Source: Pseudomonas sp. MTM4 (GTDB lineage Bacteria; Pseudomonadota; Gammaproteobacteria; Pseudomonadales; Pseudomonadaceae). From it: a stretch of 64,000 nucleotides of DNA. How positions within the stretch are numbered: the stretch's first letter is position 1; every line of letters starts with the position of its first letter. The stretch spans positions 3,003,501 through 3,067,500 of the forward strand of contig NZ_CP048411.1 in NCBI RefSeq assembly GCF_019355055.1, in the 5' to 3' direction. Shown here piece after piece: positions 44,719-56,797 of the stretch. Under the pieces are notes generated by a model, which was not told the origin of the DNA, ran no database searches, and saw only the letters and a program-made list of their open reading frames with translations. Position numbers and translations under genes: made by a program.

Positions 44719-44930
44719 CTTGGAATTCCGGTTGGCTCCGGGGTGTTGGAGCTGGGTCGCAGGACACCCGATAAGGCTGGCTGCGTGAGCGGGCTGCGGT
44801 CCGGCCGCCGCGTGGCGTCTTGCGTCCGGCGGCGGGAAGCAGGCATGCGTGAATCGGCGCACCGCGATGACGCGCGGCGACCGACCAGAGGCAGAAGCAC
44901 TAGCGAAGGACTGTTCACCGAGGGAAGTCC

Positions 44931-44953
44931 GGCGCGGCATCAGCGGCCGCGCC
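44931..44953 (-). terminator. Intra-operon hairpin after ehuB (attenuator)
   Basis: GGCGCGGC (44931-44938) pairs with GCCGCGCC (44946-44953) just past the ehuB stop codon. No T-run follows, so partial attenuation is the likely effect: binding protein in excess over permease. The rest of the 44719-44961 gap shows no gene. Confidence 0.45.
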
Positions 44954-44961
44954 GAATCCAT

Positions 44962-45816
44962 TCAAGCGCTACAGAGCTCTTCGGCAGTCTTGTCGGTGAT
45001 GTTCGACCGATCGAAGCCGAACGGCTCGACGGTTTTCAGGTGCTCGTCACTGCCCAGCCACTTCTTCAGCTCGGCATTGACCGCATCACGCAGCGCCTTG
45101 TCTTCGGGGCGGAATGCCAGGGCACCGTAGCCGGTGTGGGCCGGGTCGTCCTTGAAATCACTGGTGGCTTCGACCTGATCGCCAGCCTTCTCGGCCAGAC
45201 CCTTCATGGTCAGTTGGGTGCCGATGGCGGCGTCGGCGCGGCCGGTGCGTACGGCCTGCAGTTGCGAAGTGGTGTCGGGCACCTGGACGATCTGAGAATC
45301 CTTGATACCAGCTTCGCGTGCGTAGGCGAGGTTGACCGTGCCGGACATGATGGCCAGCTTGGCCTCGGGGTCGTTGGCGATATCGGCGTAGCTGCGCAGA
45401 TTCTTCGGGTTGCCGGTTTTCACCAGCAGGGTATCGGGCAACTGGTAGTGCGGATCGGTGAACAGCACCTGCTTGCAGCGCTCCGGCGTGATGTACATGC
45501 CGGCGGCGATGAGGTCGAAGCGGCTGGCGCGCAGGCCGGGAATCAGCGAGCCCCATTCGGTGAGGACGGGGTTGATGGTCTCAATGCCCATCTGCTGGAA
45601 AATCTTTTCGACGATCTCGGGGGACTCGCCGGTGACGCTTCCGTCGGTGGCGGTGTAGGCGAAGGGGGTTTCGTTGGCGTAGCCAATGCGGACGCTACTG
45701 CTGTCCTTGATGTCATCCAGGGTATCGGCCTGGACCAGGCTGCTGATGGTCACACTCGCTAGCGCAGTACAACCGACCAGTAGCCGGGCAATGGGTGAGA
45801 TGCTGAAATTCCTCAT
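44962..45816 (-). CDS. ehuB: Ectoine/hydroxyectoine-binding periplasmic protein EhuB
   Basis: The 284-aa solute-binding protein starts MRNFSISPIARLLVGCTALA; cleavage after VQA at residue 30 gives a soluble periplasmic form, though LVGC at 13-16 also looks like a lipobox. The mature part VRIGYANETPFAY, WGSLIPGLRASRFDLIAAGMYITPERCKQV and the end PFGFDRSN..TAEELCSA line up with the EhuB proteins I recall from Sinorhizobium (IPGLQAGR..PERC, EPYGF, EKLCAA). ATG 45816 has AGGAGAG upstream. It is the first gene of ehuBCDA. Confidence 0.88.
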   Translation of the reverse strand: MRNFSISPIARLLVGCTALASVTISSLVQADTLDDIKDSSSVRIGYANETPFAYTATDGSVTGESPEIVEKIFQQMGIETINPVLTEWGSLIPGLRASRFDLIAAGMYITPERCKQVLFTDPHYQLPDTLLVKTGNPKNLRSYADIANDPEAKLAIMSGTVNLAYAREAGIKDSQIVQVPDTTSQLQAVRTGRADAAIGTQLTMKGLAEKAGDQVEATSDFKDDPAHTGYGALAFRPEDKALRDAVNAELKKWLGSDEHLKTVEPFGFDRSNITDKTAEELCSA

Positions 45817-46165
45817 GGGGTGTCTCTCCTGTGTTCCTTTGAAATCCGCAAGGCGGATCATTAGCTTTAGGAGGCCGCCGCCAGGGGCGAACGTGGTCAA
45901 ACCTGTGTTGAATGCGGTTGCCTCGGTTGTTGTTATTGCCATAACCGCAGGTTAACGAAGCGCCGTCATGGGACTTACTGGCTTCGTATCCCTGACTGGA
46001 GGATACAAAAGCTGAGCAGTTAACGGAAATGTAGAGGCTATTTGAGCCGATTCGTCACGAATCAGCGTCAAAAAAGCAAAGAGATACCGTCTGGCTTGAA
46101 TCCAGTCGCTTCTGCGGCGCCAGGCTCGCCCGGCGTCGGTGAAAAGGTGGCAGCAATCTGCCAGA
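45817..46165. promoter_or_regulatory. ehu operon upstream region with two palindromes
   Basis: The 349-bp gap between ehuB and the end of trkA has no credible gene. It holds GTATCC (45986-45991) facing GGATAC (46001-46006) across 9 bp, and the 15-bp palindrome GATTCGTCACGAATC (46049-46063). Either could be an operator for the ehu operon. I could not pick a convincing -35/-10 pair. Confidence 0.45.
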
Positions 46166-47539
46166 TCAGAAAAAGGTGAGGCCCGCCTGGAACAGCCGCT
46201 CCACGTCGCGAATGTGCTTCTTGTCGGCGAGGAACAGAATCACGTGGTCGCCCGACTCGATGACGGTGTCGTCATGGGCGATCAGCACCTGCTCGGCGCG
46301 AATCACCGCTCCGATGGTGGAGCCCGGCGGCAATGTAATCTTGCCGATGGCGCGACCGACGACCTTGCTCGAACGCGAGTCGCCATGGGCTATCACTTCG
46401 ATCGCCTCCGCCGCGCCCCGGCGCAGCGAGTGGGCACTGACGATATCGCCGCGGCGTACGTGCGTCAGCAGCGTGCCGATGGTGGCCAGCTGGGGGCTGA
46501 TGGCGATGTCGATCTCGCCACCCTGCACCAGATCCACGTAAGCCGGGTTGTTGATGATGCACATCACCTTGCGCGCGCCCAGGCGCTTGGCCAGTAGCGA
46601 CGACATGATGTTGGCCTCGTCGTCGTTGGTTAGCGCCAGGAACACATCGGCGTCGTTTATGTTCTCCTCCACCAGTAGATCGCGGTCCGAGGCGCTGCCC
46701 TGGAGGATGATGGTGCTGTCGAGGGTGTCCGAGAGGTAGCGGCAGCGCGCCGGATTCATCTCGATGATTTTCACCTGATAACGGCTTTCGATTGCCTCGG
46801 CGAGGCGCTCGCCGATGTGTCCACCGCCAGCGATGACGATGCGGCGGTAGGAATCGTCGAGTCGGCGCATTTCGCTCATCACCGCGCGGATATGAGCACG
46901 CGCTGCAATGAAGAAGACCTCGTCGTCGGCCTCGATGACCGTATCGCCCGTCGGCAGGATCGCCTGGTTGCGACGGAAGATCGCCGCTACCCGTGTGTCG
47001 ACGTTGGGCATGTGCTTGCGAATCTGGCGCAGCTCTTGGCCCACCAGCGGCCCGCCATAGTAGGCGCGCACCGCGACCAGCTGGGCTTTGCCACCGGCAA
47101 AGTCGATCACCTGCAGCGAACCGGGATGCTCGATCAGGCGCTTGATGTAGTTGGTGACCACCTGCTCGGGGCTGATCAGCACGTCGACCGGTATCGCCTC
47201 GTTGCTGAACAGATTGGAGCGGGTGAGGTATACGGACTCACGTACTCGGGCGATCTTCGTCGGCGTATGGAACAGCGTGTAGGCAACCTGACAGGCAACC
47301 ATGTTGGTTTCATCGCTGTTGGTCACCGCCACCAGCATGTCGGCGTCGTCCGCACCGGCCTGCCGCAGCACGGTCGGAAACGAACCTCGGCCGACCACGG
47401 TGCGAATGTCCAGGCGATCACCGAGATCGCGCAGGCGATCAGGATCGGTGTCGACCACGGTGATATCGTTGGCTTCACTGGCGAGGTTTTCGGCCAGCGT
47501 ACCGCCCACTTGCCCCGCACCGAGAATGATGATTTTCAC
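46166..47539 (-). CDS. trkA: Trk system potassium uptake protein TrkA
   Basis: TrkA is the peripheral NAD(H)-binding regulator of the TrkH potassium channel. The 457-aa protein has two RCK units: [13 protein letters not shown] at 7-19 and a second Rossmann loop [15 protein letters not shown] near 237, each followed by a TrkA_C domain. The start is GTG at 47539 with CAGGAG upstream. Its neighbour rsmB follows the usual Pseudomonas order. Confidence 0.96.
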   Translation of the reverse strand: MKIIILGAGQVGGTLAENLASEANDITVVDTDPDRLRDLGDRLDIRTVVGRGSFPTVLRQAGADDADMLVAVTNSDETNMVACQVAYTLFHTPTKIARVRESVYLTRSNLFSNEAIPVDVLISPEQVVTNYIKRLIEHPGSLQVIDFAGGKAQLVAVRAYYGGPLVGQELRQIRKHMPNVDTRVAAIFRRNQAILPTGDTVIEADDEVFFIAARAHIRAVMSEMRRLDDSYRRIVIAGGGHIGERLAEAIESRYQVKIIEMNPARCRYLSDTLDSTIILQGSASDRDLLVEENINDADVFLALTNDDEANIMSSLLAKRLGARKVMCIINNPAYVDLVQGGEIDIAISPQLATIGTLLTHVRRGDIVSAHSLRRGAAEAIEVIAHGDSRSSKVVGRAIGKITLPPGSTIGAVIRAEQVLIAHDDTVIESGDHVILFLADKKHIRDVERLFQAGLTFF

Positions 47540-47600
47540 GAAGTCGCTCCTGAAGGGCAGCTTTCAACGCCCATTATTGGCCAAACTTGTCGATTGCCTG

Positions 47601-47663
47601 TCGGTGGGTTGAAGCGGAGCGCCGCCCGGCACAAAGCCGTAGGGTGGGCTTCAGCCCACCGAT
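47601..47663. repeat. Inverted REP-like pair between trkA and rsmB
   Basis: TCGGTGGGTTGAAGC (47601-47615) is the reverse complement of GCTTCAGCCCACCGA (47649-47663) at 14 of 15 bases; the second arm also forms its own hairpin GGTGGGCT/AGCCCACC. Repeats of this type are common between Pseudomonas genes. Confidence 0.7.
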
Positions 47664-47677
47664 GTCCCCGGCCTGTC

Positions 47678-49009
47678 TCATTGAGACACGCTGGCCGTGG
47701 GTTGGGCCGCGATCTTCATCAGTTTGGCGTAATAGAAGCCGTCATGGCCGTTCTCCTGCGGCAGCAGCTGACGGCCATGAGACTGCTCGACACCGAAACC
47801 TTTCGGCAGATCCAGCTGGCGCGCGCCAGGCATGCGTGCCAGGAAGGCCTCGATCACCTCGCGATTCTCGGTCGGCAACACCGAGCAGGTGGCGTACAGC
47901 AGCACACCGCCGACCGCCAGGGTCGGCCAGAGCGCATCGAGCATTTCGCCCTGCAGCGCGGCCAGCGGCGCGATGTCATCGACCTGGCGGGCCAGTTTGA
48001 TGTCTGGATGACGGCGAATCACGCCGGTCGCCGAACAGGGCGCGTCGAGCAGAATGCGCTGGAACGGACGACCGTCCCACCATTGATCCGTCGCACGCGC
48101 ATCGGCGGCAACCAGCTGTGCCTGCAGTTGCAGGCGGTCGAGATTTTCCTGCACTCGCTGCAGCCGCTTAGGCTCCAGGTCCAGCGCGACGACTTCCGCC
48201 AGCTTGGGCTCGCGTTCGAGAATATGGCAGGTCTTGCCACCCGGCGCGCAGCAGGCGTCCAGCACGCGCTGGTCGGGCGCCAGATCGAGCAGGGACGCCG
48301 CCAGCTGCGCTGCTTCGTCCTGCACGCTGACACGCCCTTCGGCAAAGCCCGGCAACAGATTGACGTCGCAGGCCTCAGCCAGGCGGATACCGTCCTCGCT
48401 GTGGCTGCAGGGGAAGGCTTCGATACCGGCCGTCTGCAGCTCGGCGAGATAGTCATCGCGCCCGGTCTGACGGCGGTTGACCCGCAGCATCATCGGCGGA
48501 TGAATGTTGTTCGCGGTGCAGATCGCCTCCCAGTGTTCCGGCCAGTGTGCCTTCAGCGATTTCTGCAGCCAGCGCGGATGGGCGAAACGGATCACCGGAT
48601 CACGCTCCAGTTCGGCGAACAGCGCTTCACCTTCGCGTTGGGCATTGCGCAGCACGGCGTTGAGCAGGCCCTTGGCCCATGGCTTTTTCAACTTATCCGC
48701 GCAGCCGACGGTTTCGCCGATGGCGGCGTGCGGCGGTATGCGGGTGTAGAACAGCTGATACAGGCCGATCAGCAATAGCGCTTCGACGTCTCGATCGGCG
48801 GCCTTGAATGGCTTCTGCAGCAGGCGTTCGGCAAGGCCGGCCAGACGCGGTTGCCACCGTGCAGCGCCGAACGCCAGCTCCTGGGTCAGGCCGCGGTCGC
48901 GGGCGTCGACCTTGCTCAACACATCGGGCAGGCTGCTGTTCAGCGAGGCTTTGCCGGCCAGTACCACACCGAGCGCACGGGCCGCGGCGAGGCGCGGGTT
49001 CATCGACAT
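47678..49009 (-). CDS. rsmB: 16S rRNA (cytosine-967-C5)-methyltransferase
   Basis: RsmB (Sun) methylates C967 of 16S rRNA. The 443-aa protein has an N-terminal NusB-like domain, the SAM motif [31 protein letters not shown] and the catalytic-cysteine segment [18 protein letters not shown] 49009 overlaps the fmt stop by one base (TAATG); ATG 49003 is the alternative. Confidence 0.96.
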   Translation of the reverse strand: MSMNPRLAAARALGVVLAGKASLNSSLPDVLSKVDARDRGLTQELAFGAARWQPRLAGLAERLLQKPFKAADRDVEALLLIGLYQLFYTRIPPHAAIGETVGCADKLKKPWAKGLLNAVLRNAQREGEALFAELERDPVIRFAHPRWLQKSLKAHWPEHWEAICTANNIHPPMMLRVNRRQTGRDDYLAELQTAGIEAFPCSHSEDGIRLAEACDVNLLPGFAEGRVSVQDEAAQLAASLLDLAPDQRVLDACCAPGGKTCHILEREPKLAEVVALDLEPKRLQRVQENLDRLQLQAQLVAADARATDQWWDGRPFQRILLDAPCSATGVIRRHPDIKLARQVDDIAPLAALQGEMLDALWPTLAVGGVLLYATCSVLPTENREVIEAFLARMPGARQLDLPKGFGVEQSHGRQLLPQENGHDGFYYAKLMKIAAQPTASVSQ

Positions 49010-49938
49010 TATTCGAACACCTTGCCCGGCGCGAATTGCTCACGCCGGCTGTTGTACAGATCGCTGAAACCAAGCGGCTTGCCGCCTGGTAGTTGCAGAC
49101 GCGTAATCAACAACGAGCCTGCACCGCACGCGACCTGCAGACCGTCCTTGCCGGCACCGATGATCTGGCCCGGCTCACCCTGCCCGTCCGCCAGACGTGC
49201 GGCGTGAATCTTCACGGCGGCTTCGTCCAGGCTGCTGTGACAGATCGGCCAGGGATGGAAGGCGCGGATCAGACGTTCCAGCTCGACGGCCGGGCGGCTC
49301 CAGTCGAGGCGCGCTTCATCCTTGTTCAGCTTGTGCGCATAAGTCGCCAGGCTGTCGTCCTGCACTTCGCCTTTCAGCGAGCCGGCTTCCAGCGCCGTGA
49401 CCCCTTCGACCACTGCGCGCGAGCCGAGCTCGGCAAGGCGGTCATGGAGGCTGCCGCCGGTGTCGTCAGCTGTGATCGGTGTGCTGACCTTGAGCAGCAT
49501 CGGTCCGGTATCCAGACCGGCTTCCATCTGCATCACCGTGACCCCAGATTCGGCATCGCCGGCCTCGACGGCGCGCTGAATCGGCGCCGCACCTCGCCAG
49601 CGTGGCAGCAACGAGGCATGGCTGTTGATACAACCCAGGCGCGGCATATCCAGCACCGCCTGCGGCAGGATCAAGCCATAGGCGACCACCACCATCAGGT
49701 CGGCCTGCAGTCCCGCCAGTTCCGCTTGAGCTGCCGGGTCGCGCAGAGTCTGCGGCTGATATACGGCAATGCCGTGCTGCAGCGCGAGCTGCTTGACCGG
49801 GCTGGGCATCAGCTTCTGCCCGCGACCTGCAGGCCGATCCGGCTGGGTGTAAACCGCCACCACTTGCCTATTGGCGTCGAGCAGAGCCTGCAGGTGCTGG
49901 GCGGCGAATTCCGGCGTTCCGGCAAAAACGATGCGCAT
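49009..49938 (-). CDS. fmt: Methionyl-tRNA formyltransferase
   Basis: Fmt formylates initiator Met-tRNA. The 309-aa protein starts [19 protein letters not shown] and has the [16 protein letters not shown] catalytic region with [15 protein letters not shown]. It follows def with a terminator-like hairpin between them, and overlaps rsmB. Confidence 0.97.
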   Translation of the reverse strand: MRIVFAGTPEFAAQHLQALLDANRQVVAVYTQPDRPAGRGQKLMPSPVKQLALQHGIAVYQPQTLRDPAAQAELAGLQADLMVVVAYGLILPQAVLDMPRLGCINSHASLLPRWRGAAPIQRAVEAGDAESGVTVMQMEAGLDTGPMLLKVSTPITADDTGGSLHDRLAELGSRAVVEGVTALEAGSLKGEVQDDSLATYAHKLNKDEARLDWSRPAVELERLIRAFHPWPICHSSLDEAAVKIHAARLADGQGEPGQIIGAGKDGLQVACGAGSLLITRLQLPGGKPLGFSDLYNSRREQFAPGKVFE

Positions 49939-49958
49939 CTAAAACACTCGTCAATAAA

Positions 49959-49982
49959 AAAGGCTTGCTGCTGCAAGCCTTT
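49959..49982 (-). terminator. Terminator/attenuator between def and fmt
   Basis: AAAGGCTTGC (49959-49968) and GCAAGCCTTT (49973-49982) form a perfect 10-bp stem; on the minus strand it is followed by TTTATTG. It ends the def message or reduces read-through into fmt. Confidence 0.8.
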
Positions 49983-49993
49983 GGTGTCGGGAA

Positions 49994-50500
49994 TCAAGCC
50001 TGCTGACGGTGGATCTTTTCCAGCTTCTTCTTGATCCGGTCGCGCTTGAGATTGGATAGATAGTCAACGAACAACTTGCCGTTGAGGTGATCGCACTCGT
50101 GCTGGATGCACACCGCGAGCAGGCCTTCAGCGATCAGTTCGTAGGGTTGGCCGTCGCGGTCCAGCGCCTTGACCTTGACCTTCTGCGGGCGGTCGACGTT
50201 CTCGTAGAAACCCGGCACGGACAGGCAACCTTCCTGGTATTGCTCCATCTCATCGGTGAGAAACTCGAACTCAGGGTTGATGAAAACCCGCGGCTCGGAC
50301 TTGTCCTCGGACAGGTCCATGACCACCACGCGCTTGTGCACGTTGACCTGCGTCGCTGCCAGGCCAATGCCCGGCGCGTCGTACATGGTCTCGAACATGT
50401 CGTCGATCAGCTGACGAATGCCGTCGTCGACCACGTCCACCGGTTTGGCGATGGTGCGCAGGCGTGGATCGGGAAACTCAAGGATGTTCAGGATTGCCAT
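49994..50500 (-). CDS. def: Peptide deformylase
   Basis: Def removes the formyl group from nascent proteins. The 168-aa metalloenzyme has motif [10 protein letters not shown], motif [10 protein letters not shown] with the metal-binding cysteine and motif [15 protein letters not shown] 50500 gives the family start [16 protein letters not shown]; the longer frame is not supported. It is divergent from the LysM gene. Confidence 0.97.
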   Translation of the reverse strand: MAILNILEFPDPRLRTIAKPVDVVDDGIRQLIDDMFETMYDAPGIGLAATQVNVHKRVVVMDLSEDKSEPRVFINPEFEFLTDEMEQYQEGCLSVPGFYENVDRPQKVKVKALDRDGQPYELIAEGLLAVCIQHECDHLNGKLFVDYLSNLKRDRIKKKLEKIHRQQA

Positions 50501-50648
50501 ATGCGTTTGTGATGCACTTATGGAATAAAGTGAAAAGCCGCTGCTAAGATGCCGGGCAGCTTGTAAACGGCTTAACGCCGCTTTCCACAAGGGTTTCTGC
50601 GGCGCTAGGGCGCTTTACGTGAAGGCACATCATAAAGGGATTCACCAC

Positions 50649-51674
50649 ATGAGGAAATCACTACTCGCCCTGCTGCTGGTGGCGGTTGGCGGCATGGCGC
50701 AGGCCGCTGTGCAGCTCAAGGATAATCATCCGGAGCAGTACACCGTAGTGAAAGGCGACACCCTCTGGGATATTTCCGGTCGCTTCCTCAGCGAACCCTG
50801 GAAATGGCCGGAACTCTGGCATGCCAATCCCCAGGTGGAAAATCCGCATCTGATCTATCCCGGCGACAGCCTGAGCCTGGTTTACATCGACGGCCAGCCC
50901 CGCATCATGCTCAACCGCGGCGCATCGCGTGGGACCATCAAGCTCTCCCCCACCGTACGCACGACACCCATGGCTGAAGCCATCAGCACCATCCCGCTGG
51001 AAGCCATCAACAGTTTTCTGTTGAGCAACCGCATCGTCGATAGCGCTGCCGAATTCGAAGCCGCGCCCTATATCGTCGCCGGCAACGCCGAACGTGTCAT
51101 CAGCGGTTCCGGCGACCGCGTCTACGGGCGTGGCGAGTTCCAGGACGATATCGCCATCTACGGCATCTTCCGTCAGGGCAAGACCTACGCGGATCCTGAC
51201 ACCGGTGAGTTCCTTGGCATCAATGCCGACGACGTCGGCACCGCCGAACGTATCGACATGGAAGGTGACATCGCGACCATGATGCTCACGCGTGTTACCC
51301 AGGAGGCACGCATCGGTGACCGCATGTTCCCCAGCGAAGAGCGCGCGGTGAACTCGACCTTCATGCCGAGCGAGCCGGAAGAAGAAGTCAACGGCGTGAT
51401 TCTCGACGTGCCGCGCGGCGTGACGCAGATCGGTCAGTTCGATGTGGTCACCCTGAACAAGGGCGCGCGTGACGGGCTGAGCATCGGCAACGTACTGGCG
51501 GTATACAAGACCGGCGAAACCGTACGCGACCGGGTCACCGGCGAAAACGTCAAGATTCCGGATGAGCGCTCGGGCTTGCTGATGGTCTTCCGCACTTACG
51601 ACAAGCTCAGCTACGGTCTGGTGCTGCAAGCGACCCGCTCGCTGTCGGTGATGGATAAGGTCCGTAATCCCTGA
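50649..51674 (+). CDS. Exported LysM-domain protein
   Basis: The 341-aa protein has a signal peptide (MRKSLLALLLVAVGGMAQA, cleavage after about residue 19) and one LysM domain near residues 33-82 (YTVVKGDTLWDISGRFLSEPWKWPELWHAN..LIYPGDSL). The rest is a conserved region of unknown fold without a catalytic motif. LysM binds peptidoglycan. The same gene stands between def and dprA in other Pseudomonas. AAAGGGA precedes ATG 50649. Confidence 0.9.
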   Translation: MRKSLLALLLVAVGGMAQAAVQLKDNHPEQYTVVKGDTLWDISGRFLSEPWKWPELWHANPQVENPHLIYPGDSLSLVYIDGQPRIMLNRGASRGTIKLSPTVRTTPMAEAISTIPLEAINSFLLSNRIVDSAAEFEAAPYIVAGNAERVISGSGDRVYGRGEFQDDIAIYGIFRQGKTYADPDTGEFLGINADDVGTAERIDMEGDIATMMLTRVTQEARIGDRMFPSEERAVNSTFMPSEPEEEVNGVILDVPRGVTQIGQFDVVTLNKGARDGLSIGNVLAVYKTGETVRDRVTGENVKIPDERSGLLMVFRTYDKLSYGLVLQATRSLSVMDKVRNP

Positions 51675-51699
51675 TTTCCCCAGCTCGCGGATGCGGCAA

Positions 51700-51855
51700 G
51701 CTGTTCACTTAAGTAAGTTCGCCCCGAGGTCGGGCCTCCTACGAAGTAGCAGGTGCTACCCGTTCCAGTGGGAGGCGCGACCTCGCGGCGAATGCAGGCC
51801 GCAGGCCTGTCCGAAACGTAGGCGTGTCTGAGTCGACAGCGCTTAAGTGAACAGC
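51700..51855. repeat. Small inverted-end element carrying a REPIN (MITE-like)
   Basis: A perfect 14-bp inverted repeat, GCTGTTCACTTAAG (51700-51713) and CTTAAGTGAACAGC (51842-51855), bounds about 156 bp. Inside are two facing REP arms (51718-51742 and 51768-51792, of GAGGTCGGGCCTCC / GGAGGCGCGACCTC type) and a small hairpin GTAGCA/TGCTAC. There is no open frame. It lies between the LysM gene and dprA and might also terminate the LysM message. Confidence 0.65.
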
Positions 51856-51929
51856 GTTACGCCGATGCGGGGCTTTTTCTGCTGATCGACACCGTATGGA
51901 TGCGGTGCGCCAAGACAAGGAATGTTTAC

Positions 51930-53021
51930 GTGCCTGCGATTTCCCCTGCCGAGCTCGAAGCCCGCCTACGCCTGCATCTGCTGCCGGAGCTCGGCCCACG
52001 GCGCCTGCAAAAACTGCTCAGCGCTTTTCCCGACGCCTCTTCCGCGCTCAGTGCACCGGCAACCGCCTGGCGTGCCCTGGGCTTGCCGGCCAGCTGTGCC
52101 GAACCCAGGCGCAGCCCGGCGATACGCGAGCGAGCCGCTGCGGCCCTGAATTGGCTTGAGCAGCCAGGCCATCAGCTGCTGATGTGGGACGATCCCGCCT
52201 ACCCTGCGCTGCTGGCAGAACTGCCGGACGCACCGCCGCTATTGTTCGTCGACGGCGACCCAAGTCTGCTGGAGCGCCCGCAACTGGCGATGGTCGGCAG
52301 CCGCCGCGCTTCGCGTCCCGGGCTGGATAACGCCACGGCGTTTGCCCGAAGCCTGGCGAACGGCGGGTTCGTGATCACCAGCGGCATGGCGCTCGGAATC
52401 GATGGCGCGGCGCACCAGGGCGCGCTGGATGTCGGCGGCAAAACCGTGGCGGTGCTGGGTACCGGCTTGCAGCATCTCTATCCGCGCCGCCACATCGGTC
52501 TCGCCGCGCGTATTGTCGAAGCGGGCGGCGCACTGGTTTCAGAATTGCCGCTGGACTGCGCGCCCCACGCCTCCAATTTTCCGCGTCGCAATCGAATCAT
52601 CAGCGGACTGTCTTTGGGTGTCCTGGTAGTCGAGGCCAGCCCCTCCAGCGGTTCGCTGATTACCGCCCGGCTCGCGGCCGAGCAGGGACGCGAGGTCTAT
52701 GCCATCCCCGGCTCGATTCATCATCCAGGCGCCCGCGGCTGCCATCAGCTGATCCGCCAGGGCGCGGCGTTGGTGGAAAGCGTCGACGACATCCTTCAGG
52801 CACTCCGGGGCTGGCAGCAGACGGTTCCTGCCAGCCAGCTGCAACCCGATCGACCGGCTCATCCCCTGCTCGATCAGCTACACGCCGCGCCGATGACCAG
52901 CGAGACCCTAGCCGGTGCGGTCGTGCAACCGTTGGCACAGGTTCTGGCGGAACTGACCGAGCTAGAAATCGAAGGGCTGGTCGCCTGCGAAAACGGTTTC
53001 TGGATCGCGCGAGTCGGCTGA
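51930..53021 (+). CDS. dprA: DNA-processing protein DprA
   Basis: DprA protects incoming single strands and loads RecA in natural transformation. The 363-aa protein has the Rossmann-like core [38 protein letters not shown] and [25 protein letters not shown], then a C-terminal winged-helix region. I use GTG 51930 (AAGGAA upstream); ATG 51900 is an alternative that adds 10 residues. Stutzeri-group bacteria include naturally competent strains, which fits. Confidence 0.93.
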   Translation: MPAISPAELEARLRLHLLPELGPRRLQKLLSAFPDASSALSAPATAWRALGLPASCAEPRRSPAIRERAAAALNWLEQPGHQLLMWDDPAYPALLAELPDAPPLLFVDGDPSLLERPQLAMVGSRRASRPGLDNATAFARSLANGGFVITSGMALGIDGAAHQGALDVGGKTVAVLGTGLQHLYPRRHIGLAARIVEAGGALVSELPLDCAPHASNFPRRNRIISGLSLGVLVVEASPSSGSLITARLAAEQGREVYAIPGSIHHPGARGCHQLIRQGAALVESVDDILQALRGWQQTVPASQLQPDRPAHPLLDQLHAAPMTSETLAGAVVQPLAQVLAELTELEIEGLVACENGFWIARVG

Positions 53022-53082
53022 GTACAGCTGTTTCGCCACATGCGCTTGGGTACACTGCGCGGATCAAGCAGCGGAGGTAGCG

Positions 53083-53640
53083 ATGGTCGGTAACTGGCGT
53101 GTGCAGCGAGCGGCTCGGGTGGTCAGAAACGGCGGTGTCATCGCCTATCCGACCGAAGCAGTTTGGGGGCTGGGCTGCGATCCCTGGAATAGCGATGCGG
53201 TGCACCGGTTGCTGGCGCTGAAGGATCGTCCGGTGGAAAAGGGTTTGATTCTGGTGGCTGACCGCATCGAGCAGTTCGATTTTCTTCTGGAAGACCTGCC
53301 CGAGCGCTGGCTGGATCGCCTGGCGGGCAGTTGGCCGGGGCCCAATACCTGGCTGATACCGCACCAGCAGCGCCTACCCGAGTGGATTACCGGCAAACAT
53401 GACAGCGTGGCCTTGCGCGTTAGCGATCATCCACTGGTCGCGCGGCTTTGCGAGCTGACGGGTCCGCTGGTGTCCACCTCGGCAAATCCCGCCGGCCGCC
53501 CATCGGCCCGTACACGTTTGCGCGTCGAGCAGTATTTTCCGCGCCAGCTCGACGCAGTGCTCGGTGGCCGCCTGGGTGGGCGACGCAATCCCAGCACCAT
53601 CCGGGATGTGCGTAGCGGAGAAGTCATACGGGCAAGTTAG
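53083..53640 (+). CDS. tsaC: Threonylcarbamoyl-AMP synthase TsaC
   Basis: TsaC makes threonylcarbamoyl-AMP for the t6A37 tRNA modification. The 185-aa protein is a YrdC/Sua5 domain with [29 protein letters not shown] and [23 protein letters not shown] precedes the ATG. Confidence 0.95.
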   Translation: MVGNWRVQRAARVVRNGGVIAYPTEAVWGLGCDPWNSDAVHRLLALKDRPVEKGLILVADRIEQFDFLLEDLPERWLDRLAGSWPGPNTWLIPHQQRLPEWITGKHDSVALRVSDHPLVARLCELTGPLVSTSANPAGRPSARTRLRVEQYFPRQLDAVLGGRLGGRRNPSTIRDVRSGEVIRAS

Positions 53641-53661
53641 GTTAGAGAATTCGGCAGAGCC

Positions 53662-53715
53662 GTAGGGCCGAATTTGTTCGGCCTTCCATCCGCAGCCGAA
53701 TGAATTCGGCCCTGC
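53662..53715. repeat. Inverted REP-like pair between tsaC and qor
   Basis: GTAGGGCCGAATTTGTTCGG (from 53662) faces CCGAATGAATTCGGCCCTGC (53696-53715), near reverse complements. This is a third repeat family, distinct from those at 47.6 and 51.7 kb. Confidence 0.7.
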
Positions 53716-53724
53716 AGACTACGG

Positions 53725-55737
<2,013 letters not shown>

Positions 55738-55775
55738 TTTTCTTGAGCTTGTCACTCGCAGTTTGGAGCTTATTC

Positions 55776-56594
55776 ATGGACCGCTATGGCGTATTCGGCA
55801 ACCCCATCGGCCACAGCAAGTCGCCGCAGATTCATCGCCTGTTCGCCGAGCAGACGGGTCAGTCGCTCAGCTACGAGCCCCTGCTGGCGCCGCTGGACAA
55901 TTTCGCTGGCTATGCCCGTCAGTTCTTCACCGATGGCCGCGGCGCCAACGTCACCGTACCCTTCAAAGAAGACGCTTATCGACTGGCCGATCAACTGACC
56001 GAACGCGCACGTCGCGCTGGTGCGGTGAATACGTTGCTGAAACACGACGATGGCCGGCTGCTGGGCGACAACACCGACGGCATCGGTCTGGTGCGCGATC
56101 TGCTGGATAACGCTGGCATCGCTCTGCAAAACAAACGCATCCTGCTGCTGGGCGCTGGCGGCGCGGTGCGTGGCGTGCTCGAACCGCTGCTGGCTCAGCG
56201 TCCCGGCGCACTGGTGGTCGCCAATCGCACCCTGGCGAAGGCCGAGCGGCTGGTCACGGAGTTTGCCGAGTTGGGGCCGATAAGCGCGAGCGCCTTCGAG
56301 CAGTTGGAGGGCCGCTTCAATGTGATCATCAATGGCACCTCGGCCAGTCTCGGTGGCGAACTGCCGCCGCTGGCCGACGGCCTGATCGATGCCGGCGAAA
56401 CCTTCTGCTACGACATGATGTATGGCGCCGAACCCACACCCTTTTGTGAATGGGCCGCAGCACGCGGCGCGGTCACTCGCGATGGGTTGGGCATGCTGGT
56501 CGAACAAGCTGCGGCGGCCTTCGAGCTATGGCGTGGTGTGCGCCCGGAGTCGGCGCCGGTGCTGGCTGAGCTGCGTCGCCAGCTCGCGGCCTGA
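55776..56594 (+). CDS. aroE: Shikimate dehydrogenase
   Basis: AroE reduces 3-dehydroshikimate in the aromatic amino-acid pathway. The 272-aa protein starts [20 protein letters not shown], with NVTVPFKE and the NADP loop [12 protein letters not shown]. It ends the conserved origin-proximal block; accessory genes follow. Confidence 0.96.
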   Translation: MDRYGVFGNPIGHSKSPQIHRLFAEQTGQSLSYEPLLAPLDNFAGYARQFFTDGRGANVTVPFKEDAYRLADQLTERARRAGAVNTLLKHDDGRLLGDNTDGIGLVRDLLDNAGIALQNKRILLLGAGGAVRGVLEPLLAQRPGALVVANRTLAKAERLVTEFAELGPISASAFEQLEGRFNVIINGTSASLGGELPPLADGLIDAGETFCYDMMYGAEPTPFCEWAAARGAVTRDGLGMLVEQAAAAFELWRGVRPESAPVLAELRRQLAA

Positions 56595-56610
56595 CGGTGC
56601 GCACCAGTCT

Positions 56611-56690
56611 GTAGGAGGCGCGCCTCGCGGCGAATCCGGAACGTGCACCAACACAAGAGCAAAAGCTTCGCCCCGAGGCTGGGCCTCCTA
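56611..56690. repeat. REPIN after aroE
   Basis: GGAGGCGCGCCTCGCGGCGAA (ending at 56634) faces its near complement at 56667-56690 (TTCGCCCCGAGG...). It is the same repeat family as inside the 51.7-kb element. A partial third arm follows at about 56706-56722. Confidence 0.7.
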
Positions 56691-56797
56691 TTAAAAGCAA
56701 CTTGCCCGAGCCCCGCGGCGAATGCACGCCAATGGAACGACACGACTTCAGGTAAGCGCTCCGAGAGCCGTCACCGCTTCAGGAAACAGGCTTCAGA

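Noticed and set aside
46817..48778. 653-codon frame antisense to trkA and rsmB
   Set aside because: Spans two genuine genes and their gap; no family resemblance.
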